Below are positions 11,438 to 21,833 of a stretch of 64,000 nt of DNA, in pieces. Made by a program: the position numbers and the translations under genes. Source of the DNA: Exobasidium rhododendri (lineage: Eukaryota > Basidiomycota > Exobasidiomycetes > Exobasidiales > Exobasidiaceae); the NCBI GenBank assembly GCA_026210745.1, contig CP110631.1, positions 2,790,001 through 2,854,000 on the forward strand, read 5' to 3'. The notes below the pieces were generated by a model. That model did no database searches, was not told the DNA's origin, and saw nothing but the letters and a program-made list of their open reading frames with translations. How positions within the stretch are numbered: position 1 is the stretch's first letter; every line of letters starts with the position of its first letter.

Positions 11438-12515
11438 TCAATCCTCCATTTCGTCGTCCAGTGCCTCCTTCGCTTTTCGGCCAGCTTCCTGACGAGGACA
11501 ATATGGAAAGAGGCAAGCGTTTGTCAGATTGAGCCTCACACCGTCGCAGTAGCAGCATTTCCTCCTACTCACAGCCACAATATCAGCAGGTACTGTCTGA
11601 TGCTTTCCACCTGATTCAGGGCAGATCCAAGAGACTTCCAGCTCAAAGTCTTTGTCCTTGTTGTCGTCGTGACATTTGTAAATGCTATTCGGTTGGGAGA
11701 AGAAGATAAATTTAGTCCATATATCAAGTCATCAGCTACGCACATCTAAATCTATCTTTGTTTTTCACTTCAGTGATACTCACATGTTGGCTGCATGTTG
11801 TACTGCTTCGCTCGTCTTCATTCCACCCTTTCCCAATGACAGCTTCTCAATCTCCGTCTTCGCTAGCTGCCTGCCCTTTCCAATAGCGCAGCCATTGTAC
11901 CCCCAATACACCCCACTCGGCTCTATCATGAACAGCTGTGGGCCATCCTCATCCACACCGCCGAGAATGCTGCTTACTCCAAAGGGCCGGACGGAAGAGT
12001 ATAGAGTGTAGGCTTGCACATACAATGCTAGTCGGTCCGCCAAAGCCTTAGGTAGACGTCTGCTTATCAGCAAGTTTGCAAAGGCAAGGCAGACACTTGC
12101 CCTTCTTCTGCTCGCGAAGCACTTACCTTTACTGGCGATTTGTATCGGTATGTATCGCGAAAGCTGATGGCCTCCTCCCTTGCTCGTCCAGCCAAATGTT
12201 TACCGTCAGCGATCACGCCTGCACTTGCTATACCTGCATGATAATCGACTGTAAATATGCGTTTGTTCGACCCAGGAACGAGTAGCTTTGTCTGGACCAA
12301 TTTCTCGACTGCTATCACGATACCATCGCTGCATATGATCCCAATCACTGTACCAGCATTCTCTGTCGCTTTTTGAGCGTATTCAATCTGCAAGTTTTGT
12401 GGAGTGTCAGACGCCGGCACTATTGAAGACTAGAAGAGGGACTCACCTGAAAGATTCTTCCATCTGGAGAGTATGTCGAGGCAGACAAATCGTAACCTGT
12501 GCCTTGAGATGCCAT
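11438..12515 (-). CDS. PRE10: 20S proteasome subunit alpha-7 (PRE10 / PSMA3)
   Basis: Alpha-ring subunit of the 20S proteasome core. Minus-strand exons are 12447-12515, 12127-12387, 11784-12046, 11573-11684 and 11438-11488, 251 residues. The N terminus Sx[19 protein letters not shown] is the alpha-subunit signature that forms the gate. [22 protein letters not shown] and [23 protein letters not shown] match the PSMA3/PRE10 subtype rather than other alpha subunits. The acceptor CCTAAG|GCT at 12046 was chosen over a nearer CAG because it alone restores SPVKALADRL. The C terminus ends in an acidic DDEMED tail, shorter than the acidic tail of yeast Pre10. It is divergent from SEC17, with 245 bp between start codons. 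Confidence 0.94.
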
Positions 12516-12760
12516 TGTGTGGTGAAGATCAACGTCTCTAGCGGGGAGGGATGAGCACTACGCTGGAAGCTTTAGATGACCTTTTGACTTTGCGCTTGTG
12601 CTTCGCGGCCCGATCAGCTCGTGCAGCACCGTGCCTCAGCGTCAATGACAATCTCAAGCCCTTCACGCGTGGTCGGTTGCTCTCCGGTGATATTCGCTAT
12701 GTGACTTTAAATAGAGATCTCTCTAAGCCATCCCTACTCCACACCATCAATTGCAGCGCC
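12516..12760. promoter_or_regulatory. Bidirectional promoter, PRE10 / SEC17
   Basis: 245 bp between the divergent starts of the proteasome subunit and alpha-SNAP. Both promoters must fit here. A TTTAAATA element is visible about 50 bp upstream of the SEC17 start. Confidence 0.5.
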
Positions 12761-13838
12761 ATGTCATCGTCCTCACCCGAAGAGCTCTTGAAGACTGCTG
12801 AGAAAAGGGCATCCTCGTCAGGGGGGTGGTTCTCCTCGGGCAGTGCGAAACTTGAAGAAGCAGCTGAGTTGTTTAAAGCAGCTGGTAATAAATTCAGACT
12901 AGCCAATAGATTCGATGAAGGGGGACAGGCATTCATGAGAGCGGCAGAAACAGAAATCAAGGCAGGCGAGACTGACTATGCGGCAAACACCTTCTTTGAA
13001 GCCCACAAGTGCTTTAAGATGTCCAGACCAGAGCGTGAGTGAAACAGGCGTGTTTCCTTTTTGAGTGGCAGCTTCGACTTAAGACGACCCTTCCCAATTC
13101 CGAAAGTGGCCGTCGTTGCATTGACACGCTGCAGAAGCATCCTGGTGGAAAGGGGAAGATTCAGACAGGCTGCCGATCGGGAGAAGAACATTGCAGAATT
13201 ATACAAGAACGAGGCCAATGATCCTAAGAAGGCACTGGAAAGTTTTGAGCAGGCGGGAGAATGGTATCTGCAGGAGGGAGCATCTGCGTAAGTTTTGATT
13301 GCACTGGACGACGTACAGTGAAGACGGAATTTGAGAGTCTTCTTTCCATTGCAGCACTGCTTCAGGATGCTTCCGAGAGGCAGCGACAGTAGCGACAGAA
13401 ATGGGAAATTACAAGAAGGGACTAGAAAGATGGGAGCAGGTGGCACAAATGAGCCTTGAAAGCAACTTGACAAGGTATAGTGTCAAGGACTACTACCTAA
13501 ATGCGTGAGTAGTCGGATGCTGAGGATCGAGGCCAAAGAAGTGGAGAGTGCTCACCATTTGTCTTGCCTCGAGCAGTGGGCTGTGTTACCTTGCGATCCC
13601 CGACTACGTGGCTTGCGGCAATGCCATGGGATTCTATGCTCAGCAAGACCCATCTTTCCCTACCACGATGGAAGGAAGGTTCTTGCACTCGATTCTAGAG
13701 TCGTGCGAAGGAGCGGATCTGCCCACCTTCGATCAGACGGTTCAAGATTTCGACAGAACGAAGAGGATAGTGGGATGGCAAGCCACCTTGTTGCGAAACG
13801 TCCGTAAAGGAATGCAGGAAGAGCCAGATCTTTCGTAG
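12761..13838 (+). CDS. SEC17: Alpha-SNAP, vesicular fusion protein Sec17
   Basis: Adaptor that binds assembled SNARE complexes and recruits the NSF/Sec18 ATPase for disassembly after membrane fusion. Exons are 12761-13034, 13107-13287, 13355-13504 and 13577-13838, 288 residues, close to the usual 290. The TPR-like helical repeats are recognisable: AAELFKAAGNKFRLANRFDEGG, AANTFFEAHKCFK, SILVERGRFRQAADRE, ALESFEQAGEWYLQEGAS and LNAGLCYLAIPDYVACGNAM. The C-terminal helix region RIVGWQATLLRNVRKGMQEEPDLS holds the NSF-stimulating Leu end. The exon 1/2 junction uses acceptor GAAAG|TG, the only one that keeps phase. It converges on AIM41, 58 bp between stop codons. Confidence 0.93.
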
Positions 13839-13896
13839 ATTTCACCAGACACAGGTGCACTCGATACCTGTCCTCTCGTGCCAAATGCTATTGTAT

Positions 13897-14593
13897 TCAG
13901 TCTTTTGGCAACAATTTGCGGACGATTTCACTGATTACACTGCCAGGTGCTCTCGTCTTGTCAACTTTTGCTGCGACTCCTTTCATGACTTCACCCATCA
14001 ACTTCTTGCCTGATACGCCTTCCTTCTTCACTATCTCAATCACCTCCTTTACAATCTTTTCCACGTCTTCTGCCTTCATCTGCTCCGGCAGGAACTTTTC
14101 AATGATGCCAATTTCACGGTCTTCCTTTTCTGCCAAGTCCTCTCTAGCTGGTTTGGCCGCACGAAATTGCCTCGATGACTCCTGTCGCTTTGAGATGGCT
14201 TTTTGAATTATGTTCCCGTACTCCGCTGCCTTTTCGTTGCCTGCTTTCGCGGCGTACTGCTGCTCGGATAGAAGTGACTGGCGGTAGCTAAAGTGTAAGT
14301 CTTTGCTTGAAGGCGATCAAGTAGAAGTTTTCCTCCAAACATACCCGCAGTACAGTCGATGTGAAGCTGTCTTTTGCTCGCATTGCATCTTTGAGTTGCG
14401 ACTTGATCTTCGACGCATAATCTTCTCCGCTCTGCCGAACGACGGTAGAAGCTAAGATGGGGCAGGGGATCGTCCTGTCAGTCTCGCAACACTATACGAA
14501 TATTTCTCTCGACTCACAGTTGAAGCACCTCCTTTGCCATACGAATGATGTCCCGCCCCTCCGTGCAATACGAAGTCCAAGTAGCCTCAACAT
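13897..14593 (-). CDS. AIM41: AIM41-like mitochondrial GatB/YqeY-domain protein
   Basis: YqeY/Aim41 family, a small mitochondrial protein related to the tRNA-binding tail of GatB amidotransferase subunits; exact function is not settled. Minus-strand exons are 14518-14593, 14345-14451 and 13897-14277, 187 residues. The N terminus MLRLLGLRIARRGG is basic and amphipathic, consistent with a mitochondrial presequence. Next come SQLKDAMRAKDSFTSTVLRSLLSEQ and the family core IIQKAISKRQESSRQF, then IIEKFLPEQMKAEDVEKIV and GKLMGEVMK-like text (KKLMGEVMKGVAAKVD). The acceptor CCGCCAG|TCA was chosen because it gives VLRSLLSEQ in phase. It is divergent from YTM1, with 238 bp between starts. Confidence 0.88.
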
Positions 14594-14831
14594 GATCTCC
14601 ACTTGTGAGGCTTGTTCCTAAGGCAGAGTGACATTATGCAGTACGACAGTGCGGAAGCCGGACGAGGAGCTGTCGCAGGTGGCACGTGTTTTGAACTTTT
14701 TTTCTAGTTTTTGGCTTTGTGAAGTCGGAATGATGCAGGAGTAGGAATTACGCTTTTCTTCTCGAATCAGTCTAGAGTCTCTTATTTGGCGTCTTGAGTA
14801 GTCCCTTCACCCTTTCTGCCTTGAGGTCGAG
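14594..14831. promoter_or_regulatory. Bidirectional promoter, AIM41 / YTM1
   Basis: 238 bp between divergent start codons. A T-rich run lies at about 14698-14710. No other distinct element was seen. Confidence 0.45.
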
Positions 14832-16328
14832 ATGGCATCTACAACCACACAGGAGCAGCAAAGTCAACGACAGGTTCCAATCACACTCCACACATCTCAA
14901 GCAACTCTTTCAATTCCCTCGATACCATACTTGGTCCCTACGACTTGGCGTCGAAGTCAACTATCTACTCTCGTTAATCGCCTTCTACAACAAGATGCTG
15001 CTGCAGAGACTTCTACGTCAAAGTCTATTCCATTTGATTTCATCATAAACGGAGAATTGCTTCGGACTTCACTAAGTCACTACTTGGCCAGTAAGGGGTT
15101 GACGGAGGAGAGCACAGTGGAGATCGAGTATGTTCGAAGTACGCTTCCGCCTACATTCACCGCAGCCTTTGAGCATGACGATTGGGTCAGTGGAGTAGAC
15201 GCCTCCCGGGAAAGGTAAGATGATAGCTGCATCAGAGACGTCTTTATTATGTCAACAATCTCGGTCTAACGTAGTGATTGCATACTTCTCCTTTACAGCT
15301 ACTTCCTAACATCCTCTTATGATGGGTCGCTGCGACTGTTTGGGCAGTCGACAATTGACAGCGCCCTTCACACTCTTCAACTGGGTCCGACTGCTTCACT
15401 GACTGATGTTTGCTGGATTCCGCAATCAACGCGAGTGGCATCATCGAGCACGGATGGTCGCCTTCGTATCTCAAATATGCCCATAACGGAAGATCAGTCC
15501 TCAAAACCGCATCAGATTTCCACCTCGACTGTTCACGCTTCAACTTCGAATGTTCCGATGGCTCTTTCCTCGGTGAATGCCGACGTTTCTGGGAGTAGAT
15601 TGATCACAGCAGGCTGGGATGGGTGTGTAGCAATCTGGAGTGCAGCAGAAGGACGTGAAGAGCAGAGAGAGCAAGAACCTTCAAAGAAACGTAGAAAGGC
15701 AGCTAGTGGTACTCTGGAAGGACCAGCTGATGCAACAGCTTCCATGTCTCCCTTGTCCATCTTCTGGCATACAGCTCCAGTGAATACGTTTGACAAGACG
15801 CCAGCGACCAATTCGAGAGTCGCTGGTGCTATTTGGGGTCATCAAGCTGATTCTGCCTTTTCCGCTGGTTGGGATGGCAATGTACGCCAATGGGACGTCG
15901 GTGCAGAGATAGCTTCCTCGACAAAGACTTCAGATAAGGTAATTTTGTGCTTGGACTCTGTAGTAGGAGCAAGTGATACTATCATCACCGGTCATATGGA
16001 TCGTAGTGCTGCACTATGGGATATGCGGACGTCGACGACGAATATCTCCCTCTCTTTTCAATCTGCTCACTTGGGTCCAGTAGGCGCGATCAGAAGACAC
16101 CCTCTCTCTTCACATCTCTTTGTGACAGGTTCGCACGACGGACAAGTAAAGTTGTGGGATACAAGATCAAATCATGCTGCCCTCTTTTCACTTGTTCGTC
16201 CATCGAAGAGCAAGGTATTGACGGTCGATTGGGATGTCTCAGGTCAGACCGTCGTTGCAGGTGGTGAAGATTGCAAGCTTTCAGTTCATCGCGGTCATGG
16301 GATTGGCAGTGGAGATGTCAAATCATGA
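14832..16328 (+). CDS. YTM1: Ribosome biogenesis protein YTM1 (WDR12)
   Basis: Subunit of the Nop7-Erb1-Ytm1 (PeBoW) complex needed for 27S pre-rRNA processing and 60S assembly in the nucleolus. Exons are 14832-15214 and 15299-16328, 470 residues. Residues about 15-110 form the NLE/Ubl domain (VPITLHTSQATLSIPSIPYLVP through LTEESTVEIEYV), which the AAA ATPase Rea1 grips to release Ytm1. A WD40 propeller follows: YFLTSSYDGSLRLFG, LITAGWDGCVAIWS, AFSAGWDGNVRQWDV, IITGHMDRSAALWDM, FVTGSHDGQVKLWDT and VVAGGEDCKLSVHRG. A basic KKRRKAASG stretch could be a nuclear signal. It ends 52 bp from the convergent PTRHD1 stop. Confidence 0.94.
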
Positions 16329-16380
16329 TCACGAGTTTACACCCATCTCAATCAATGTAATTCTATCTCTCTCTTCTCGA

Positions 16381-17127
16381 TCATGATTTCAACAGAGAGC
16401 ACTTGGAGAGTATCTTCTTGGCAGACTAATGTTCGTTTGAAGTGATGCAATTGATCAGTTCGAGACGATGTCTCCGTCGGTAACATAAAGAGTACTCACT
16501 GACGGCCTTGTGTTGGGCGCAATTGCTAAAACGGTAGGTATATGCTCGGGCTGCTCAATCCATAGGTGGTGAGACGGAAAGTCGGGATTGCTCGAAGCGG
16601 CAATCTCTAGTCTTTTACTGAGCTCCTCGAGTGGTTCTTTTGTCTGCAGGACGACCTTTCTCATGCTGAAGAGGTTGCTAGAGGCAACATATGCCTGAGT
16701 AGAGGGTGATGAGAGTGTTTGTGCAATTACCTTATCATGGGGTATCGGTGCAACAGCGTCAGAAAGGATGCATTTTTCGTTGAGAGAGTACACTCGACGT
16801 ACTGATCCGACTTACCGCTGTAGCAGCATGAGCCGCCTGTGCCATCATAGGTCCCATTGTCCATTGCGGATCCTGACGAGGAGATGGCTTTGGATGTCAG
16901 ATATGTGCGTGTGTGTGTGTATATATGCACGTTATGCAGTCCGAGCATAGTGCAAAGCTGTGGCGGACGCCAGGTTGAGAACTCGCCTTTAGCATTTCTT
17001 CATTGACGATGAGCTGCATGACCAATGGTGACGCTGCCGCCTTACTCGCCGAGTCGTTCGTGGACATGGCACACAGTCTGGCAGTCGAGCGGAGTATGGG
17101 GACGACAAGACGGTGCGTAGCGAGCAT
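16381..17127 (-). CDS. PTRHD1-type peptidyl-tRNA hydrolase II-fold protein
   Basis: Member of the Pth2 fold, PTRHD1 branch, related to peptidyl-tRNA hydrolases that recycle peptidyl-tRNA. Minus-strand exons are 16987-17127, 16816-16872, 16500-16730 and 16381-16425, 157 residues. Exon 2 gives DPQWTMGPMMAQAAHAATA, the AQxxHA region of the Pth2 fold. Exon 3 gives FSMRKVVLQTKEPLEELSKRL and HHLWIEQPEHIPTVLAIAP, the strongest PTRHD1 signature. The Arg-rich start MLATHRLVVPILRSTARL suggests a mitochondrial presequence; a shorter product could start at the Met of ..CAMSTND. The first intron (16873-16986) has a GC donor (AAG|GCGAGT) and carries a short GT repeat. Catalytic activity of this branch is less well established than for Pth2. 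Confidence 0.83.
16909..16920. repeat. Short (GT)n microsatellite in an intron
   Basis: GT dinucleotide run followed by TATATA, inside intron 1 of the PTRHD1-type gene. It is likely neutral length variation. Confidence 0.7.
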
Positions 17128-17354
17128 ACCCCACTCCCTCCAGAGCGGCGAGATTAGAAGCAGAGACGGAGGGGGAAGTGTATGTAGTATCTGATCACTA
17201 AAATATTCCCTTGATTGGATACAGGCCGAATTCCGGCTCCGCTATTCTTTACAGATCGAGACTTTAAGGTTTAGTACAGTAGGAATACAGAAGGATCACA
17301 TTTCGCCTCCCTGTCCATCAAGACATACACTCCCTTCTCCCCCATCACCCGGGA

Positions 17355-18908
17355 TCAAGATAGACCGAAGAAGGCTTGGATGGTGGTCGCAAGGGCAGTG
17401 TTGACATCATAGGGACCGGGCAGATGCGCACAAAGCTGGGTAAAGTTGACTGATACTCGCTCCAGTATCTCCTTGGCCTCACTCGATGGTCGTACTGGCA
17501 GGATCGGAAAGTAGTCTCTCTCTCATTAGCATTGTGCAGAAGATATGGGGAAGACGCTCTCCGGCACAACTCACTAGAGGATGGCAAAGACGGTGCAACG
17601 GATATCTCTGGTCTGGCATGTCCCCATTGATTAAATGTGATGGCAAAGACAATGTCCAACTGCGCTCCCCTCGCGTTTTGCAGTGACAATCTCTCCATCA
17701 CAAGTGGATCGACCAAGACACTCAGAGGCCTCACTGCCTTTGATTCTAGCACAGTCTTCATCTCCGCTGAATTCATGAGACTCTTAGACGCTAAGTCTGG
17801 AAATGCGTTCATCATCGCTTGAAACAGTCGAAGCCTGCTTCTTGCCAAGGGTAGGAGCGTTTTGACGGAGAGCAGAAGACCCGGCAGATTCATGGCATCC
17901 ACAAGCCTGGGGAATGGAAAGTGCCGTCGTCAGAAAACATTGCTCTTCCCATATACATACAGACAGACAGACACCAGCAGACCCACTCACGCTCGCAAAT
18001 GATCCTCGCCCAACGCAGCGTACAGTTCGTTGCCGACATCGATGTCCAACTTTACGATCTGTGGTCCTTCGCTTGCCTCTTCGGCCACATCTTCCCTCAC
18101 ATTCATCGTTATGACCAGCTCTCCAAGATCTTCTGGCAATCTTCCTCTCATTGTCATTGTCCTCTCCATCTTCGAAAGATCTCCTTTTAATGATCTTGCG
18201 GGTGTACCAGCTATATGGTAAAACTCTATCGATGTAAACCTGGCCAGATGATCCAAGAGCTCGTTTCCTCTTTGCAATCGACCGTTCAAGGCACTCTCTA
18301 TGTCGTTCTCGCTTGGACCAGATTCAGCGCCTTCCAGCTTCTCCGTCTCCGCATCCATTTGCAATCCTGAGCCGGTCCCTTCGATACCCGCTGACTTTGC
18401 AGGCGCGGGTATTGCCATCTTCTCTTCAGCCAGATGAGGCAAAAGCGCATCCAGTGAAGGCAATGGCAAGTTCTGTGTTAATAGCGAGGCTCTGCAGCTC
18501 TTCAGGAGTCAGCCGCCACCATCTATATGTAATGTAGTCGTCCGGCAAGACTCACAAGGCACCATCATCCATCTCTTTCAGAAGCGCTTCTAGCATTTCA
18601 ACATCACCAATGTCGTCGTCGTCATCATCATCATCATCATCATCAACACCGTTATTATCAACCGTTTTCCTGTGTTGCTCTCCTTCATCGGTCGTGTAGC
18701 CTCTTCTTGACTGCTCTAGCTCAGTCCGCTTGGTCAGGACTTGAATTTCCTTTTCTAAATGTTGTATCTCATCTAGAATTTGCTGCCTTTCCGCATCCTT
18801 CTCTCTTCTTTGTCGCTTTACCGGCGTCGAATGCTGCCATATGTATTTGCTTGCTCTGGTATTCGGAGAAAGAGCGCCGCTGACGGAAGGTGTAGCCGGG
18901 CTCATCAT
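17355..18908 (-). CDS. CENP-P (Ctf19)-like inner kinetochore protein
   Basis: Probable subunit of the constitutive centromere-associated network. Minus-strand exons are 18556-18908, 17991-18491, 17575-17906 and 17355-17494, 441 residues. A coiled coil (EKDAERQQILDEIQHLEKEI) is followed by a poly-Asp run and then a C-terminal RWD-like region. In order this shows LLDHLARFTSIEFYHIAG, ELVITMNVREDV, LLPLARSRLRLFQAMMNAFPDL, GAQLDIVFAITFNQWGHARPEI and the end VNFTQLCAHLPGPYDVNTALATT. This order resembles vertebrate CENP-P (LTGI.., R..F..L...FP, FELVIVWRI..., SFRTLVGLLG..AL). The match is by pattern, not by computed alignment. All three splice junctions keep phase. A search could still place it elsewhere among RWD kinetochore proteins. 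Confidence 0.6.
18612..18646. repeat. GTC/ATC trinucleotide repeat encoding poly-Asp
   Basis: Run of GTC then ATC triplets on the plus strand, read on the minus strand as eleven consecutive Asp codons in the CENP-P-like gene. It probably varies in length between strains. Confidence 0.8.
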
Positions 18909-19267
18909 CTGTTAAGCCGGAACCCTCTCGAGATGAGCAGGTCATCAGGGGAAGCAGACTATGTCCTGACTCTGCGTTCCAAAACCTTGAAATCAACACT
19001 TCCCACATTTTCACCGTGCACGCGTCGATAACGCGCCGTCAGGCCACCAGTAGTGCCAGACAACGTCGGCATTGCAAGAAGTGTACTGTCATGCACATTC
19101 TATCAGTATTTTCAGCAGCAGTCTAAATCCTACATCAGTCCTTGTCGATGCTCTGGAACAGCATCGCACTGTTTGAAAGAAAAAAAGGGTAGATACTAAA
19201 AGTGTATCTCGGAAGGCACAGTGAGAGAGGTATTTGTATCGCGAAGATGTGCAAAAAGAAACAATGA
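18909..19267. other. Intergenic region upstream of the CENP-P-like gene
   Basis: 359 bp that should hold the promoter of the CENP-P-like gene and, at the right end, the T-rich terminator of the tRNA gene. No protein-coding frame is supported. Confidence 0.4.
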
Positions 19268-19376
19268 CGGCGTCAGCAGGATTTGAACCTGCGCGGGCGG
19301 AGCCCACGTGTTGCTACCAGTAAAACTGGTTAGAATAAATTCTAGACAAGCCCCTTGACCGCTTGGGTATGACACC
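19268..19376 (-). tRNA. tRNA-Ser(AGA) with intron
   Basis: 109-nt gene. Acceptor stem GGTGTCA pairs with TGACGCC (one G-T wobble), followed by discriminator G, typical of serine tRNAs. The D arm is CCC..GGG with an AAGCGGTCAA loop. The T arm GCAGG-TTCAAAT-CCTGC supplies the B box GGTTCAAATCC. A long GC-paired variable arm (GGGC..GCCC) marks a class II tRNA. The anticodon loop reads CT-AGA-A, giving an AGA anticodon that decodes UCU. A 27-nt intron follows the base after the anticodon; removal leaves 82 nt, normal for tRNA-Ser. The intron begins TTTATTCTA, and ATTCTA can pair with TAGAAT of the anticodon loop, as expected for a splicing-competent precursor. One mismatch remains in the anticodon stem. 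A T-rich run (TTTCTTTTT) downstream fits a Pol III terminator. Confidence 0.86.
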
Positions 19377-19667
19377 ATATCATAGCAATCGTCCACAAAC
19401 TGAAATATATAATGGCTACACAGTTTCTGCACCGCCTTATGCTGAATGTAGAGTAGCAAGTTTTGTTCTTTCACTGTCAGAGCAATGTATGTACTGCTTG
19501 TGTTTGTCATTTTCCTGACAGACACAGCAATAGACAGCATGAGGGGACAGATACATACAGACAAGCGAGCTTGACTAGCGATTTCCTTCGAGCAAGCTCA
19601 AGCAAGATCGTCCAATCGCTTTGGTGTAGATTTTCAAAGGCGAAGTCCTGCAGTGCGTGACTATTTC

Positions 19668-20053
19668 TCACGGCCTGCTGTGTGTCGATTCTCTTGCCAG
19701 CTTCAGTACTTCATCATAGCTGTCTGCATACTCTCCTGCTGGGAAGCCACTCATGAGAGCCATGTGTGACGCTCGATGGAGGAGTTCGGCTTCAGGTCGC
19801 TGTCCTCACGGTGGGCTATCAAGAGGGCGAATTGCGCAACGCCTGTCCCGTCCTGAAGAGCATCACACTTCCTACACTTCCTGTGAATCTGTGGAGAGGT
19901 AGCCGAGAAAGAGGCGAGCAAGCCTTATGCCCTTGCAACATCACAGAGAGGTGCAGCCGTACTACCTCCCCGGTGCATTCACAAGGGCGCAAAGGACTGA
20001 ACCGGATCTGAAACGTCGAAGATCGACGAAAGTCTCTCACGCGTTTTGAACAT
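19668..20053 (-). CDS. Unknown 69-residue protein, three exons
   Basis: Not recognised. Minus-strand exons 19983-20053, 19810-19880 and 19668-19735 join in phases 2 and 1 with good donors (GTGAAT, GTGAGG) and acceptors (TTCACAG, CCAGCAG), giving 69 residues. The product starts MFKTRERLSSIFDVSDPVQ, has a CxxC pair (KCRKCDA) at the first junction and a C-terminal helix-like part (FALLIAHREYADSYDEVLKLARE). Two independent junctions restoring a clean protein argue for a real gene. The CxxC could be a metal site, but there is only one pair. No signal peptide or membrane helix. Its start is only 96 bp from the divergent NSA1 start, suggesting co-regulation with ribosome biogenesis. Confidence 0.55.
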
Positions 20054-20149
20054 TTTTTGAGAAGTACAAAAATTTTGGGTGCTTCTTCTGAATGTCGCAA
20101 CAATCTCCCTGCCTCTTCATACCGATTCTCTTCTAGGTCTGAAGTAAAG
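20054..20149. promoter_or_regulatory. Very short divergent promoter, 69-residue gene / NSA1
   Basis: Only 96 bp separate the two divergent start codons, so transcripts probably overlap at their 5' ends if both gene models are right. Confidence 0.4.
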
Positions 20150-21833
20150 ATGCCGGAAGCCACAACAGGTGACGGTATGGAGGTATCGCCAAGAATTTGT
20201 GAACCCAGCAACGAAGCCTCAACTTCCTTCCGCACGTATTCGACTGATGAATTTGGCACTCTGAGAGTCTCCAATCCTCCTGAGGAAGGGCGCATCCTAC
20301 TGGCATTGCCAAGAAAGAAGAAGCATATCGTACACAAGATGGCTCGAGGAATGCTAGCAAATGGTACACAAGTGGTCAGTCGTTTCGTCGCTGTATCGAA
20401 TGATCGTCCAGAACACTGATAGTGTTTCGTTCTCACAGCTCGCCTTGGCAAGGCAAGATGGCCAAATTGATATCTTTGACTGCAAAGAGGAGAAATTGCT
20501 CACTTTCTACCGCCCGAATGGAATGCGCGAGAACATCCATCGATGGGTGGGGCTGGCAGTAGCACCGGAGTGAGTTCATTGGAATGTTGCACTTGACCAT
20601 TCGTGCCTAACGTGGCCTTTCTCCGCAACAGTGGCATTTATTCCTGCACATCGGCTGGATCATTTGATTTCACGTCACTCGATCCTTTGAAGGGTGAGAT
20701 TCTGGAGGAGAACAACAAGCATATCGAGCTACCAGAGCCATTACAGGCGCTAGCTTTTGAGCCGGAGAGTGATCCCAAATTCTTTGCCTTTGGGGGAGAA
20801 GAGGTACCATTGAGTGTGTGGGATATAAGTAAGGCACGTTCTGCTCCTCCTCCGAGTGAAGATGAGCCCCAAGATTCGGAAGGAAATGACGAGGGGGAAA
20901 GTGATAATGCACCTGCATTGAGTGGAAAAGCGAAGAAAAGAAAGAGGATCGTTGAAAAAAGAGCAAAAGCGAAAGAATACAAATGGGGTGAAATTTGGAG
21001 AGCCAAAAATGTGAGCGAGAGCAGGAAGTCGGAAGTGATCTGTTGGATTGACTCAGATGATTCTGTAGCTCCCGAATGATGCTTTGAGCCTTGCTCAAAA
21101 GGCTTCCATCATCAGTGTCGTATTTCTGGAGAACTCTAAATTGGCAACAGGGCACAAGAACGGGATGCTTCGTCTATTCGAAACAGGATCCCAACGGAAA
21201 GCAGTCAAGGAGATCAAGCTCTTCCAACCTAAAATGTCGCCCGTCAAGCATTTGGCCAGGAGTCACAACGATGGCGAGCTGATAGCGGCAGATACGAATG
21301 GTCGTGTGTATGTCGTCAATTGGCGATCCGGCACGATTCAATACAAGTACGAAGGTGAATTGACGAATGGAATGGACGAGCTACATGAATGTACATACTG
21401 CTGATCTTGCCTGTTTCCTTTACCAGTCTTCTCCGGGGCTGCAACCAGTTTGTGCTCTCTCCCACCATATCAAGGAAGCCGAAAGCGCTCGAATCTGGCC
21501 ACTGCATCGACAGAGAAGCTACTTCGAATGCACGATATGCCCCTCAATGCCGATCTACTACACAAGACTAAAGAGAACGGCAAGATTGTTTCCACAAAGT
21601 TCTACGAGGATGGGGTAACGAATTTGATTTGGGATGGAGTCATTCCTCGAGCAAGTCTGATAGAGCAAGGAGGAGACAGCGATGGAGGAGGAGGAGAAGG
21701 CGAATCAGGCAATTTGGCAGCAGATCAAGATGACGATGATGTTTGGCAACGCATGGCTCCGATAGACGACGACGACGACGATGAGCCGCAGCAGCACCAC
21801 CATCAACGACGCCGCACCACCACGAATACTTGA
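20150..21833 (+). CDS. NSA1: Ribosome biogenesis protein NSA1 (WDR74)
   Basis: WD40 protein of pre-60S particles (Nsa1 complex with Rix7, Rpf1, Mak16, Rrp1). Exons are 20150-20374, 20439-20569, 20632-21010, 21069-21354 and 21427-21833, 475 residues. Diagnostic text is FFAFGGEEVPLSVWDI, the AKN-LPNDALSLAQKA junction across intron 3, KLATGHKNGMLRLFET, ELIAADTNGRVYVVNW and the VFSGAATSL..LATASTEKLLRMHDM segment, all in the order expected for Nsa1/WDR74. A basic stretch KAKKRKRIVEKRAKAKEYKW lies mid-protein. The tail is low complexity (Gly/Glu, DDDDDD, Gln/His, Arg/Thr). The start is the first ATG of the frame after TCTGAAGTAAAG. Confidence 0.92.

Noticed and set aside
12551-12760. Plus-strand frame extending SEC17 upstream by 70 codons
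   Set aside because: The added residues are unlike alpha-SNAP and lie in the promoter; the ATG at 12761 gives the conserved start and length.
14278-14287. Alternative AIM41 acceptor TTTAG|CTACC
   Set aside because: It breaks the frame; the CCGCCAG acceptor 10 nt downstream restores VLRSLLSEQ.
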